This document shows positions 11,384-23,300 of a stretch of 64,000 nucleotides of DNA, piece by piece; position 1 is the first letter of the stretch; the number at the start of each line of letters is the position of its first letter. A program made the translations under genes and the position numbers. The DNA is taken from contig CAUJGJ010000125.1 of the NCBI GenBank assembly GCA_963170055.1, positions 2,180,801 to 2,244,800 of the forward strand. The letters run 5' to 3'. This DNA is from Halisarca cf. caerulea. Its lineage: Eukaryota; Porifera; Demospongiae; Chondrillida; Halisarcidae. The notes beneath the pieces were generated by a model that was given only the letters and a program-made list of their open reading frames with translations, searched no databases and had not been told where the DNA came from.

Positions 11384-12985
11384 TATTATATTATTATTAT
11401 TATATTAAAGTACAACATGTCACAAGACACTAGGACAAGCAGTCCAATGAAGCACTACTAAACACAAAATCCGTCTGTTCACATACACATGATTACCTTC
11501 ATAATCGATGGGATCTCGCAGGCAAGGTCTAAGATCACTGCAGTCTTCTGGTCATCATCCAGACATGCAAAATCATCCAGACTGAGATGAGCTTGCAGCT
11601 TTTCAAAAAGAATCACTCTGCTGGCTTGCCATGCATCACAGTGGAGTAGCCAATGCTCGACATCTTCAATATATACGTATATGTATATATATATATATAT
11701 GTTCCGCTCTTTTTATGGATTTGCGCAATCTTTTTTGCTTTCATTTCTGAAGGTTCTGAGAGTGTTATGCCTTCCATTTCTGAAAGTTTTGTATGTGTGT
11801 GTGAAGCCACACAAGTGAGCCAATTTAGTGCTCTGTGATGAAGCCATACAGGTGATCATTTGTTCACCTCTAGTATCAATAATTGCAGTTGTAGCATCTA
11901 TGGTTGCAGCATGCATTGCATGAGGTTAATGTCTTAGGATCTTTCCATTCCATGAAAAATAGGTGAAGACTCTAATATACCTATTTTCCATAACCTCAAC
12001 TGTCCATCCTCCTCTCTAAGCTTATCTATCAGAAAAGTGCACCTTGCAAGAGTATACCCTGTATAAAGGGAATCTCTTTTGGTGTAAGGGGAGTGGGCCA
12101 TCCCCCAATCTGCTGGGGCCCAAGCCCCACCCCCGGAATAATCAGACCGGAAGCGTTCATGCTTCTCAGCCATGCTTCTGGCCTTAATGAGTTATGACAA
12201 CCTCTAACCTGGGGGAAAAGCCCACAACCCTTTCACGTCAATTTAAGATTGACGGAGATCCTATAAAAATAAAAACAAAGAAGAAAATAAAATTTGTGAG
12301 CTGAAGACAGTGCTACTTTCTTCAAGCGTGACATGCGGAGGCAACTGAGCATGCGCAGTGGCACCTGGTAAGGCACGTGCCTGCCCAGTTACATCATTGC
12401 ATTAATGACAAGCGCATGCATGTGGCCATTACAAACCCCCTGCCATTAACTACGTTCAATTGCATTAAACTACATACTAGAAGTCTGTGGATTGTAAAAC
12501 CTCACACTGCAAAAGCACTATCCCTTATCTGTTGACTGGGGTGGGGGTGCACTATACATTACTTTTAAAAAGTCTTTGGGAGAACCCTGCATGCTTTATG
12601 TCTTCCGCTCAAGAATGTGTAATGCAATTCTTTAAAATGCACAGCACATTCTCTAATATGAGCAGCACACTTCTAAAATTCACATTCTATAGGGATTTTT
12701 GATTAAAAAGTGTGGTGTTCTACACAGTGAACCAAGCGCTGCACGTTGCCCTGTCGATAGATCGTGCAAGACCCAGGCTGCGCATTCTATAGATTACGCA
12801 AGTCCTGGGGTGCGCATTTTATAGAATGCGCAAGTCCTACGGTTGCGCAGTCTATAGATTGCGCAAGCCACGTAGCCCTACGCATTCTATAGAATGGGCG
12901 CCATTTTATAAATTGGCACGCATTTTAGACATTCTTAGAATGCGCTGCGCATTTTATAAATTGCGCAAATCCATAAAAAGAGCGG

Positions 12986-13031
<46 letters not shown>

Positions 13032-13356
13032 ATAGTTATCACCCAAGTACGAGGACATTAGCTGTAATAGATATTAGCTGTAATAGATACGAGACCGAGG
13101 CGAAGCCGAGGTCGAGTAATCTATTACAGCTAATGTCCGAGTAAATTTAAATTGGGTGATAACTATTTTGTCTTCCATTCCCCTACGTACATTGCACGCA
13201 TAATTGTATTCATAAGGGTGTTTTCACTTCAGAAGTAGTGTGAAGTATTAATTAATTAGTCTGGAAGCCACCACAGGGATGATATCCATTCCCAGGGGTT
13301 GATAGCCAGAATATCACCCATGGATATCCCTAAGTTACCATGGTAATGGAAGACAA

Positions 13357-13424
<68 letters not shown>

Positions 13425-14487
13425 GTTGGTATGCAGCATTAATCTAATTTAGCATGCAACTAATTTATGAATATGAATGATTGTTTTCTGATTACCTTAT
13501 ATCCAGGTGCAGCGTATGGAACTGCTGCTGCCTGCTTTCTCAATCCTGTCAAGGGAGCCAAGACACCTATGATTACCAGAGCACTTGGAGTCGTAGCAAC
13601 TAATTCTGTTTTGTTAGGTACAAAAGTGTGTTAGTGAAGTTTATATTAGTTTAATATTTGTGTGTTGTATTTTTCATCTTGTAGCCACTGCTGGTGCTGG
13701 TTTTGCAAGTGTTGCATGTTTGTCAGCTCGTTATCGGGATAAAGATGACTTTTGGAATGCTGCTCTTGGAGGTGCTACAGTTGGCACTGTGTTTGGACTT
13801 NNNNNNNNNNNNNNNNNNNNNNNNNNNNNNNNNNNNNNNNNNNNNNNNNNNNNNNNNNNNNNNNNNNNNNNNNNNNNNNNNNNNNNNNNNNNNNNNNNNN
13901 NNNNNNNNNNNNNNNNNNNNNNNNNNNNNNNNNNNNNNNNNNNNNNNNNNNNNNNNNNNNNNNNNNNNNNNNNNNNNNNNNNNNNNNNNNNNNNNNNNNN
14001 AAAAGTATGCCTTGAATTGGTATTAATGATTGTTCAAATTTGGAGTTGGTTTATATTTTTATGTGCATAATATGCACAATATCAATGCATCCTGCATACA
14101 ATATTTATATTATGCATATTATGTGCATAATATGCATAATATAAATGCATCCTGCAGCCCCAATTTGAGGTGCAGTTATCCCTTCTCTCTTGGCTGTCAA
14201 TTGTGTCCATTTAACCAACAAAGTCTTGTCTGTTAATGATTTTGTTCATAGCAGTCAAATATAGACAATGGTGTGATGTAGCATTCTGTAAGCTACTGAT
14301 TACAATTGTAGTTTTGTTTTGTGCAGCACGTAATCTTCAAATGGGTCTTGGACTGGCTGCAGGTCTAGCACTGATCTGTGGAGTGGTGAAGTACAGGTTT
14401 TCATCCTATCTTCCAGAATTTTCAGGTAGCACTGGAATACGGAAATTTCCACCAACACCCAGTCCAACAAGTGATAACTCACATTAG
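9018..14487 (+). CDS. NDUFA11: NADH:ubiquinone oxidoreductase subunit A11 (complex I B14.7)
   Basis: Accessory subunit of mitochondrial complex I, an inner-membrane protein of the Tim17/Tim22/Tim23-like family. Exons seen: 9018-9135 (start MANEQQGPKG), 13507-13617, 13685 into the N gap at 13801, and 14327-14487 (stop TAG 14485-14487). Phases agree where they can be tested. Hallmarks are the GT.C..KA block, the glycine/alanine-rich membrane segments (AAYGTAAACFLNPVKG, TAGAGFASVACLSARYRDK, LGGATVGTVFGL) and the final GLGLAAGLALICGVVKY segment. The third exon runs into the gap, so its donor and a few residues are missing. Intron 1 is about 4.4 kb and holds a LINE, a DNA transposon, a snap-back element and microsatellites. 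NUDC follows 377 bp downstream on the same strand. Confidence 0.88.
9365..10675 (-). mobile_element. CR1/L2-like LINE, 5'-truncated (copy 1)
   Basis: A 340-residue open frame (9649-10671, minus) carries the C-terminal half of a reverse transcriptase: GVPQGSVLGPTLFSVFINNL, FADDTTIYIVS, thumb region, and the end block RSFSFTGAAMWQSLP-like typical of CR1/L2 LINEs. The catalytic FADD motif is intact. The 5' part (endonuclease and fingers) is missing. The 3' end is a tail at about 9395-9450 followed by a short GATACCT-type tandem (9365-9390). It lies in NDUFA11 intron 1, antisense to the gene. Confidence 0.85.
11500..11672 (-). mobile_element. Retrotransposon ORF C-terminal scrap
   Basis: The minus strand reads IEDVEHWLLHCDAWQASR followed by a helical stretch ending IPSIMKVI, resembling the ExVxHxLLxC segment found downstream of the RT in many LINE ORFs. 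It is cut off by a TA microsatellite at 11672 next to the transposon at 11701. Confidence 0.5.
11701..12988. mobile_element. 1288-bp DNA transposon with 29-bp TIRs in TA repeats
   Basis: The two ends are perfect 29-bp inverted repeats beginning GTTCCGCTCTTTTTATGG and running to TTTGCGCAAT (11701-11729 and 12960-12988). Both sides abut TA dinucleotide runs, so the target duplication is probably TA-rich and cannot be measured. No transposase is recognised inside, so it is probably non-autonomous. The right subterminal region is a palindromic tandem array (12745-12975). Confidence 0.75.
12745..12975. repeat. Tandem array of palindromic TGCGCA-TCTATAGA units
   Basis: Five or six diverged units of about 40-45 bp, each built on GCGCATTCTATAGAATGCGC followed by AAGTCC-like spacers. 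Each unit is itself nearly self-complementary. The array lies in the right end of the transposon at 11701-12988 and its GCGCA core matches the inner part of the terminal repeats. Confidence 0.75.
12989..13030. repeat. (TA)n microsatellite
   Basis: Uninterrupted AT dinucleotide run abutting the right end of the 1288-bp transposon. Confidence 0.9.
13025..13168. mobile_element. Snap-back (fold-back) element
   Basis: Outer inverted repeats ATAGTTATCACCCA / TGGGTGATAACTAT, then GGACATTAGCTGTAATAGAT and its complement, closing on a GC-rich centre CGAGGCGAAGCCGAGG. The left inner arm contains a tandem duplication of ATTAGCTGTAATAGAT. The whole folds into one long hairpin. It is non-coding. Confidence 0.75.
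13357..13422. repeat. (TA)n microsatellite
   Basis: AT dinucleotide run with one interruption (ATGTAT), in NDUFA11 intron 1 about 85 bp before exon 2. Confidence 0.9.
13801..14000. other. Assembly gap, 200 N
   Basis: Exactly 200 N, a conventional scaffold-gap size, so the true length is unknown. It interrupts exon 3 of NDUFA11 or the start of its intron. Confidence 0.99.
14060..14155. repeat. Tandem duplication in NDUFA11 last intron
   Basis: Two copies of a unit of about 45 bp containing ATGTGCATAATATGCA and AATGCATCCTGCA. No coding meaning. Confidence 0.7.
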
Positions 14488-14824
14488 GGTCCTTGTCATC
14501 TTTATTTACTACTTAACATCTAGCTGTCCATACCATTTTGGTCATTGTATTGTATGTGTTACAGTTATTGGTGCTAAAAGCTATGTAAATGTTTGCAATA
14601 AGTGTTGTATTGTCCAAAGAATATTATGTCTCTTGGAATGCATCTTCTTCTTCTGTTGTGTATTCTTTATATTATATCCTTATAAAGCGCCATCTTTAGT
14701 TATCGTCTTAGCTGCTGTGTAACGATGTGTACATGAAATCGTGCTTGAATCCAATTGTTCTGAAAAGATCGACTGTAAATTGTGTGGCTGGAAACATTAT
14801 TGGATGCAAATTAAGTGCAAGAAT

Positions 14825-14847
14825 CACGTGCACCTGAAGGACACGTG
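14825..14847. promoter_or_regulatory. Paired CACGTG E-boxes upstream of NUDC
   Basis: Two palindromic CACGTG hexamers at 14825-14830 and 14842-14847, 17 bp apart start to start, ending 16 bp before the NUDC start codon. CACGTG is the site of bHLH-zip factors such as USF, MITF and MYC/MAX. No TATA box is evident. The role is an inference from position. Confidence 0.5.
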
Positions 14848-14863
14848 TACGAGATGAAGTAAA

Positions 14864-15823
14864 ATGGCGGCGGAAGAGGAGAAATACGATGCCATGCTGT
14901 TAGCAATTGCTCAACAGCACACTGAAGGAATCGAGCAGTTGTTGCATACATTTTTCGGTTTTCTACGACGAAAAACGGATTTCTTCACTGGTGGACAATC
15001 CGGGGCTGCTGAAGAAGTGGTGCTGAACAAATTTCGAGAAGAGCAAAGTATTGCTCGTAGTCAGCAGAAGAAGAAACAGGAGGATCTTAAGTCGAAAGAA
15101 AAACGAAGTAAGCCAATACAAAAAGAGGATCCGAAAATAGTTGAATTATCAGATGCTGAGGCTGAAAAGCTTCAACAGGAACTGGATAATAAGAAAGGAC
15201 AAGCCGAAATACCCAAGTCGGAGGTGAAGACAGACGGCAAGAAGCCAGAAGTGGATACAAAAGGAGATGAAGACAGCGACGACGAAGATTCTAAAGGGAA
15301 GATTAAACCTAACAGTGGAAATGGAGCCGATTTGCCCAACTACCAGTGGACCCAGACTTTAACTGAAGTAGAGGTGCGGATACCTCTTAAAGTGGACTTC
15401 AAGGTAAAGAGCAAAGACGTTGTAGTAGATGTGCAGCTTAAGCGTCTCAAAGCAGGATTAAAAGGTCATCCACCTATTATTGATGATGAACTGTATGCTA
15501 GGATTAAGCCTGAAGACAGTTTTTGGACTCTTGACAGCAGTAAAGTCCTTGTTATTCAATTTGATAAGCAAAACAACATGGAATGGTGGAATAAGCTTGT
15601 TTTGAGTGATCCTGAAATTAATACAAAGAAAGTACAGCCAGAGAATTCCAAGCTGTCTGACCTGGATGGTGAAACAAGGAGTATGGTTGAGAAAATGATG
15701 TATGACCAAAGACAGAAGGAAATGGGTCTTCCAACATCAGATGATCAAAAGAAGCAGGATATCCTGCAAAAGTTTATGCAGCAACATCCTGAAATGGATT
15801 TTTCCAAGGCTAAATTCTCTTGA
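14864..15823 (+). CDS. NUDC: Nuclear migration protein NudC (single exon)
   Basis: 319-residue cochaperone of the NudC family, linked to HSP90 and dynein/LIS1 function in the cytoplasm. The start at 14864 (AAAATGGCGG) gives MAAEEEKYD, followed by a NudC N-terminal helix region with LLHTFFGFLRRKTDFF (residues about 26-41). A charged coiled-coil linker covers about 70-150, then a CS (p23-like) domain at about 157-250 with YQWTQTLTEVEVRIPL and DSFWTLDSSKVLVIQFDK. The C-terminal tail is ..MMYDQRQKEMGLPTSDDQKK..ILQKFMQQHPEMDFSKAKF, diagnostic of NUDC itself. Length is near the usual 325-331. The frame has no intron, whereas the vertebrate gene is multi-exon. No poly-A tract or target duplication was seen, so it may be a native intronless gene. 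The frame is intact throughout. Confidence 0.96.
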   Translation: MAAEEEKYDAMLLAIAQQHTEGIEQLLHTFFGFLRRKTDFFTGGQSGAAEEVVLNKFREEQSIARSQQKKKQEDLKSKEKRSKPIQKEDPKIVELSDAEAEKLQQELDNKKGQAEIPKSEVKTDGKKPEVDTKGDEDSDDEDSKGKIKPNSGNGADLPNYQWTQTLTEVEVRIPLKVDFKVKSKDVVVDVQLKRLKAGLKGHPPIIDDELYARIKPEDSFWTLDSSKVLVIQFDKQNNMEWWNKLVLSDPEINTKKVQPENSKLSDLDGETRSMVEKMMYDQRQKEMGLPTSDDQKKQDILQKFMQQHPEMDFSKAKFS

Positions 15824-18800
15824 GATGGACCATCCTCCTTGATACCTAATAGTGTGCATTTTGAATGTACGTATTTGAGAATGCTTTGCTACAACAGCTG
15901 TAGTGTGCTTTTAGCAGTTTGTTACTCATGACTCCAGATGAATTTGTTTGTGCCTACATGTATGCTATAATGTTACATTTTTTGCATTCCCATTTCATGT
16001 AAATTGTTAGTGATGGATTGCACGTAGATTAATCTGGCTTCTAGACTGTCCAGTACATGTGGGCTGTACTGTCTTTTGTGCCCTTTTATCTTAAGTTGTC
16101 CAAGAGCTTTTAGTGCATGGGATATATAGAGCACGCCAGATTACCTATGCATGGACTAGTATGTTTAAAACTGATATCAAAGTGAAATTAACATGTTGCC
16201 TACTTTGTTTGATTACAGCTTACCAGTAGTATTGAGAGTCTATGAATACAATAGTAGTCTAAGTGTGAACTAACGAAATACCGTGCATGTATACTAAGAT
16301 CATGCAATGGTATAATACTGGCATTAAATTTTTAGTAATAATATTGGCATGTAGTCAAGAGCGATTCATGAATGCAAAACCTTCACTTTCTATATATAAT
16401 ATTATATAAGCTGAGTAGCTTATATAATATTATATATTACATTTACAAAAGGAAAATGAACATGTTTCCAGTTAATTATCTGATATTCAAAATGGCCGCC
16501 TCCCAGTTTCAACTTCTATGGCACTGTGTGGGAAAGTAGTTGACCAAAGCTAAACAATGGCATATGACTTTTATGTAAAATTTACTGATATAAAGTATAA
16601 TGTGGTCCCTAAATTTTTCCAAACCTCACATATGACATAATAATTAGGGGCGGCAGAAGCTACTTGTCTTTGGGGGGGGGGGGGGGGGGGGGTCAGACAA
16701 CATTGACCATAGATATATTTTAGGCCAGGCAAAATTGATTCCCAATTCATCGTCAAGCCTTTTAAATTATAGCATGAGGGAGGGAGGTCATTTTTCATTA
16801 TTCATTTATATTGAAATGCACTTCTTATAATATTTATACATACATAATTGTACTCCTTGATCATTGTAATACTACAAACTATGTAAAGAAACAAAAATGA
16901 TGGTATTACAGTATATCATTATATTAGTTCTAACACTAATACATGTATAACTACACATGTACAGCATATTAAAATCACATTTTACACACAAATTAATGAA
17001 AATATGCAGGGTAGTAATGGCTAGACTCATCTATGATCACATAACCACAAATAATGAATAATGAAAATAGTCAGGCGTAAGCCAAATCACATGCGGGCGG
17101 AAATGATAAACTGGGAATTAACTTTGCCTGACCTTATACACATGTACATGCAATCATATACTCAGCATTTCCCACTTCGATCATCCTAATTTCATAAGCA
17201 GCAATGATTGATGATTACCCTTATCAATGACTTTGGTTATTATTAAGAAGTGAATAAGTCTATAAAAGTTATTTCACAAGACATATTAACATAAGACCTG
17301 TCTACACTTGGTTTGGGGGGTCCATGACCCCCAGCATTATTTTTGGTGGGTCTACAGACCCCCCTGACCCACCCACCATTCTACGGCCTCTCATTATATC
17401 TTGCTGCATACTAGGGTAATCTGGCCTATCGACCCCTACAGTACTTAATATTATGGAAAATAATATCATTCAAATCATAGTATACAAGAATGATATATTA
17501 TACAAAAATACCAACTATAGACAAGCCGCAATGAACTCTTAGCTTAGGAAGTACAAAAGGCTAAGGGATGTATTGCAGGTGTATATATCAGCAACATTTT
17601 TATACAATGTATACCGTGTAGTTACTGGTATATCCAGACATGCAATAATCATATAGGCTGGTCCCTGTGATTGGATCCGAATATTATTATCAATTTTACA
17701 AGATTGTATCCACAAAAAGTCACTCACCAAAATTGATTCTGTGCATAATATATATCCAGAGATTAGTCCATTCTTGTATAGAGAGCTCAAATTAAATGTG
17801 AATTGCAATCATGCCTTATTGTTGATTAGGGAAATACACATCCTGTGAATATTATAGAGGCATGCAATTAACATGCATGATATCTATACTGTACATGTAC
17901 CTGAAGACCATGCACTCATGCAAAGATTAATATTGCAACATTCTGCATATAACTGCATGTACGTGTACATGCATGGTCCAGACAGCTGCAGACATACAGG
18001 CTGCCCAAGCTTGTAGAGTTATATGTGTAGTTGATGCTCATATTATGCATGCATTGTCCATGCATGTGATGGCTACGCATGTATACATACATGCAGTGCA
18101 TGTCCAGCCATGTATTAAGCATCTTATAAGCTACATAGGTTCTGAGGTTATTGGTAAGCTTACACAATCACGTACAGCCTATTATATTAATAATTGTGTT
18201 TCCCAACATAACTACATACCGATACAGGCCAGGTTACAGTTGGTTATATAACACCTTTTTAATAATATATTTGCACTCTTGCAATCAAGCTAGGTTCACA
18301 ATGTGATGCAGGAGGCATTGAGCATCGAGTCACTTTGTGAACATAAAATACTCAAAACTTTCGATGACATGCATATCACGTCGTGGATGCTGACGCAGAA
18401 ATGAGCTATATAGGTTCACAATATAACGCAGCTAGGAAGCATTGAGCATCGCGTTGCATGCGTTATGAGCATGTATTATAGCAATTATAAATCCCATCGT
18501 ATGGTATATCTTTCATAACTCCCATCTATAATAAACTTTCCTGTTCATGCATGTGATGGAGAAACTATATAATCGTAATTAATATTGTTTGCGATATCAG
18601 GATGATGCAGGCCTATAGGGAGTTAATGCCAAGTAGTATGATCCATATCTGATGTGTTCTGTACCCCCATGCATGCACAAGATATAAGTACCTTCCACCA
18701 CCCCTGTTATACTATACCACAATGGGCTAATATTAAATTATGGAAATATATAAGGTTGTCAGTGAAATAGTTGCAAAAGTAATTGAAAAATATAATTTTG

Positions 18801-18932
18801 CATGCCTATGACACCTGTCATTGTGCATGCAGTCTGTGGTGAAATAATGGGCATGTCTGAGGTAACCATACAAGTTTGCATCCACTACTATGCATGCGTT
18901 AAGTACAAAACCAGGAAATGATACAAAACGAT
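15824..18932. other. Intergenic region between NUDC and integrin beta
   Basis: No gene recognised. The NUDC 3' UTR probably occupies the first few hundred bases. Contents: a run of about 20 G at 16672-16691 bounded by diverged repeat DNA; a partial copy of the GGATGGGTTTTAA MITE near 18185-18290; and two related blocks (about 18290-18345 and 18412-18470) sharing TAGGTTCACAAT and GCATTGAGCATCG. Confidence 0.5.
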
Positions 18933-20307
18933 TCATAGAGCAGTTCCTTCAAATGCTTCAAGCTGCTTCTTTCGATACTGAGGGTTGGGATAGTCCTTGG
19001 TTGGAGCAACATATACAGGATTGTCACTCTGGTGGTGAAAAAGACGTACGATACAGTCAAATTTCTTTACAAAGTGACGCAATACGTCAATGTCTTTACA
19101 ACAACACACATGCTGGGAACTATTTCACTGGTCTATGTACAGAATGTGCTGGTTACAACAACAACTTGGTTATAGCAGCACAAAACAGTGGAACCAATGG
19201 TGTTGTTGTAAAAAGTTTTGACTGTAATCAACACTGTCCTTATGTCAGTACAAAGATGAAGGATGAAAAGCAGATACTGCATAAAAGATTGTGCAAATAG
19301 GAATCAAAATATTGGTCTCTTAATGAACCATTAGGAAACAAGCTACAGCTAAGTGACTTGCCTATTCACAGCCCCTTTGTTAAAGCCCACAAGACACATT
19401 AAACCATTCAATATCACCTACGTATATATTCACACCATTTCTCTATTACAGTATGTCAAATTGCAATCTACTGAACAATGTACATACATGTAATACACCC
19501 ATACCTTGCTCCACACCACATTTTTCTCCTGCTCATTTACAAAGCGCCGATACTCCATATAGTCCTATCAAAAACAGTACAACAAAAAATAACTGCATAT
19601 TTACCAAGTCATAGAGATAAAACTACAGGATATAATGGTGTTCCACTATCAACACCAATCAAAGAAGAAACAATAATGAACAGTTAAAAGGTTATACGCA
19701 AATAACTCACCATCCAATATACAGCTGCTCTCCAAATTATTAAAGCTAACAGTCCTAGGACTATAATTCCCAAGACAATACCTACAACAATTGGCCATAC
19801 TTCTTCTGTCTCCCCACAATCATCTGAACACAAACAAAAAGAAGATAGTACAAAGGTCCACACTAAGCAACAATTTTACAAACTACTAACTTGACTGTAT
19901 CCTAGCATATGTGGCACTAGAGGTGTCAACAAAGACCCTTATCACCATATCTGTTTCACTGCCAAGCAAGAGACTGTCGAGGTAGAATGGAAGCTGGCAG
20001 GTCTGATACTCCACTTGACAACGTCGCAAATCTTTACTTGGGTACTCCTGACTAAGTTCCACCACAGTTCGGTTGCTGAACAAGGTCACATTTCTATCAG
20101 ATTTGCAGGATTCCTGACAATCTGAGGTACCTTGGACTTTGCATATAACACAATCTCCAAGTTGACCACATGATTCTATACAGTTCTACACAAGAATGCA
20201 AATAACAGTGGCATGTTAATTTAAGACCTTATTATGTAGAACAATAATATACATACCTATACTACAGATATTACAAATTCAGTGAATGTCTAAGTACATA
20301 CATGCAG

Positions 20308-20360
<53 letters not shown>

Positions 20361-23300
20361 AACAGCTCAAGCACGAATCAGCACATACATTATGAAACCT
20401 TCATTGCATGCTAATACTTACAGGGCAGACATCACAGTAGCTACCAGTCCGTGTGCGGTAGTCCTGACAGAGGCATAGACCACATGTACAGTTTCCTTCT
20501 CCGGAGCAAACCCTCTACAATGTAAAAGCACCAAAACAAACTATCCATAGATATATACATAGTATTATCTCTACTAAACAAAGAGAGCTGCACAAAGTAC
20601 TGTATTGTAGACAAATATCAATAATTGTATCGCTGAATACATGGATTTTTGAATTTAGAATTCAACATAACTCACTCCTCGTGGATCTTCTGGACTAATA
20701 CAGTTTTCATTGGATGTTGTACAGTCACAACCAAGGTTGGTGTAACCTTCTTCACAAACACAAGCACTGGTACAAGCACTGCAATTACCATGACCTAAGT
20801 AGGCATCGGCAGTATGTTATTATACATGATTGGAAAGTTCTGAATACTATGAAAAGCTAAAAACAAGACTTACCATTGCATATTTCACCCTTTGAATTCT
20901 TTGGACATGCTTCTTGATCACATTGACAGAAATCTCCTTCATATGGTAAAGCAGAATTCGGCAGCTGCAGCAATTACAATAGACGTAAGCAAGGATAACA
21001 TCACAAAGGATTGTCATAGTACTATGTAGCACATTTACATCTCATAACTGATGTGCACTATACATCACATACTTGATCACAGGTACAGTGACCACACTGA
21101 CATATTCCTCGATCACTACATACAGCAGCTCCCTCCCTAACTCTAAACAATGGGCAAAGAACTGAGTAAAGATGTACTAGACAGAAATTCACAACTGTAA
21201 CATACTGGCATATCAACTGGTTCCCACGTGGAGCAGTTCCTTGACATTCACACTGGCCACCATAAAATCCCTCATCACAGAGACAGGCTCCACAATCTAG
21301 AGTTCCATTACCACTGCACTCTCCACTACTTGGTTCCTACATCAAGAAAAGTCTGTAATCATGCGCATCATACTTGACAAGCTTGCATTCCAAAATTACC
21401 GGTGGGTTGCAAACAGCATCACATGAACAATGGAATGAGATATTGAAGGTTACTGGTCCAAATCCTACAAATTTAGTTTCAAATGTAGCAAAGCCTTCTG
21501 GGTAAGTGGTGCACACTTCAGGTTGAGCTTCTAGGGTGAATGTATATACGGCCGGATTGGAACTACTGATGCCCGTGCAACTGTCATTAGAGTTGCTGCG
21601 CAGCCTGCCACTCCCACTACAAATAGGACATAGAACGACTGAATAGAGATAGCAGCATACATTATGCAGTAGACAGTCAACACAATACTATATAGTGTTC
21701 CATAAGGACTAGGAATATCTCAGTGAATGAGTATGCAGCATGAAGGGGATACTGAAGTCAGCATACCAGCTGCACATACAGTACTAGAAAGATTGATGTG
21801 TGTACAACTCTTTACGAAAGGACAGGGTGAGCAGTACCTACTATCTAGGGCGCAGGGTTAATTATTATACACCAGAGCAATGAGTATTCCAACATAGTGT
21901 ATGTCAAACATTTTTACATATCATATCTGACCAGTATTTCCTCACTAATCTCACTTCCTAGCCAAGCTCATGAAATGATAAAGGGAGAAAAGCAGTGCGA
22001 TATTGCAACATGTTACTATATTGATACATATTGTAGGTAAGGAGAACCCTGGTATGTGTTAAACCACATGCATTGGTTACTAGACTGTACATATGTTGGT
22101 GTTTACAACGTAGAAAACATGACACAATTCAAGTCCCCTTTTTTGAAGGAAATTCCACTTCAATAACTTCACCATTACACTGGGGAAAGTGCCACACAGA
22201 AAATAAAAAGCAGAACATACCAATTTGGACTAAAAGAGATATCCACACCTTTAACGGAACCAGGAAAGGGAATTACAGTACTCGATAATTCCTACGTAGG
22301 AGAACAAAATCATATTCTATTAAACTATTACAATACTACACAAAATCATACCTAATCAAAACAAGTTTACACTGATGTACCTTCCATTTTGCATACCTCA
22401 TATCTTTCTTGGATAACACTCTGCAAATTAACTAGATCACCATCTATGACTCCCACAAAGGCACCTTTCAGTAGGTCTACAAGGTCATCATATAATTCCT
22501 TTTGGCTGGCAGTTACGGCAAATATTGGTATGACAGAGTTATCTCGGAAAGCCTTGCCCAATTGGGAAGAAGATGGATAATCAAGATTTTGTTCCTCAGT
22601 GTATTCCATTCCAGTCAGGTGACATTGGGCATCGTTGGGCTTAATGATACCGGACAGTTTTCCATCCAAGGCATAGTGGTACTCATCATCAGTAATGGCT
22701 AAAATCAAACGTCTAGCATCAAACTCACTACGCCAACCAATGACATCCTGAATAAAGGAAGTCAACGACTCAATCACAAAATAGCACATTACAATCATGA
22801 CCATTCATCATCACCTCTACAACAAACCTACATGAAAATATACAGTGCTACTAGTAATGAACATAGTTCAGACCTCGCTAAAATTCCAGACCCAATAGCA
22901 CTTGTGGGTCTGGGAACGAGACGGTGTTGTAAATGGCCATCATCATGGCCAACGTATTCAGTGACGTGAACGCTAAAATCAGAATTCCTATCTATTTTCA
23001 ATCGAACTTCAAGAATCACTTAACAAATATTTCAGTTTTAGACCTTCTAACATGATATATTGAGCTCTTAATGGAACAATGAGACTGTCAAATATGGTAC
23101 ACCTATATTTGAAAATTCTTCAGCGCTTTACCGAACTATCTGTACTCTGATCAAAACGGTTCAAGGCTTATCTTATAGTGCATGTGTATCCAAGTAGCTG
23201 TTCGTTATAGATGTGTTCTTCAGTCTCAAACTGGAGCTTCAATTTGAGATGAAAATATCAGTTCTGGGCCAAAAGGTGGAATTTTACCCTACGAAATGTG

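Noticed and set aside
12745..12975. Regularly spaced palindromic repeats resembling a CRISPR array
   Set aside because: Units are diverged, contiguous and lie inside a TIR-bounded transposon in an animal intron; there are no unique spacers or cas genes.
18890..19300. 136-codon plus-strand ORF
   Set aside because: It overlaps the last integrin beta exon on the minus strand (18933-19028, encoding NPVY and NPQY) and a TA-flanked MITE (19054-19224). It is an antisense shadow.
22389..22702. Plus-strand ORFs of 63 and 66 codons
   Set aside because: They lie opposite the integrin beta-A domain exon (22397-22747) and are shadows.
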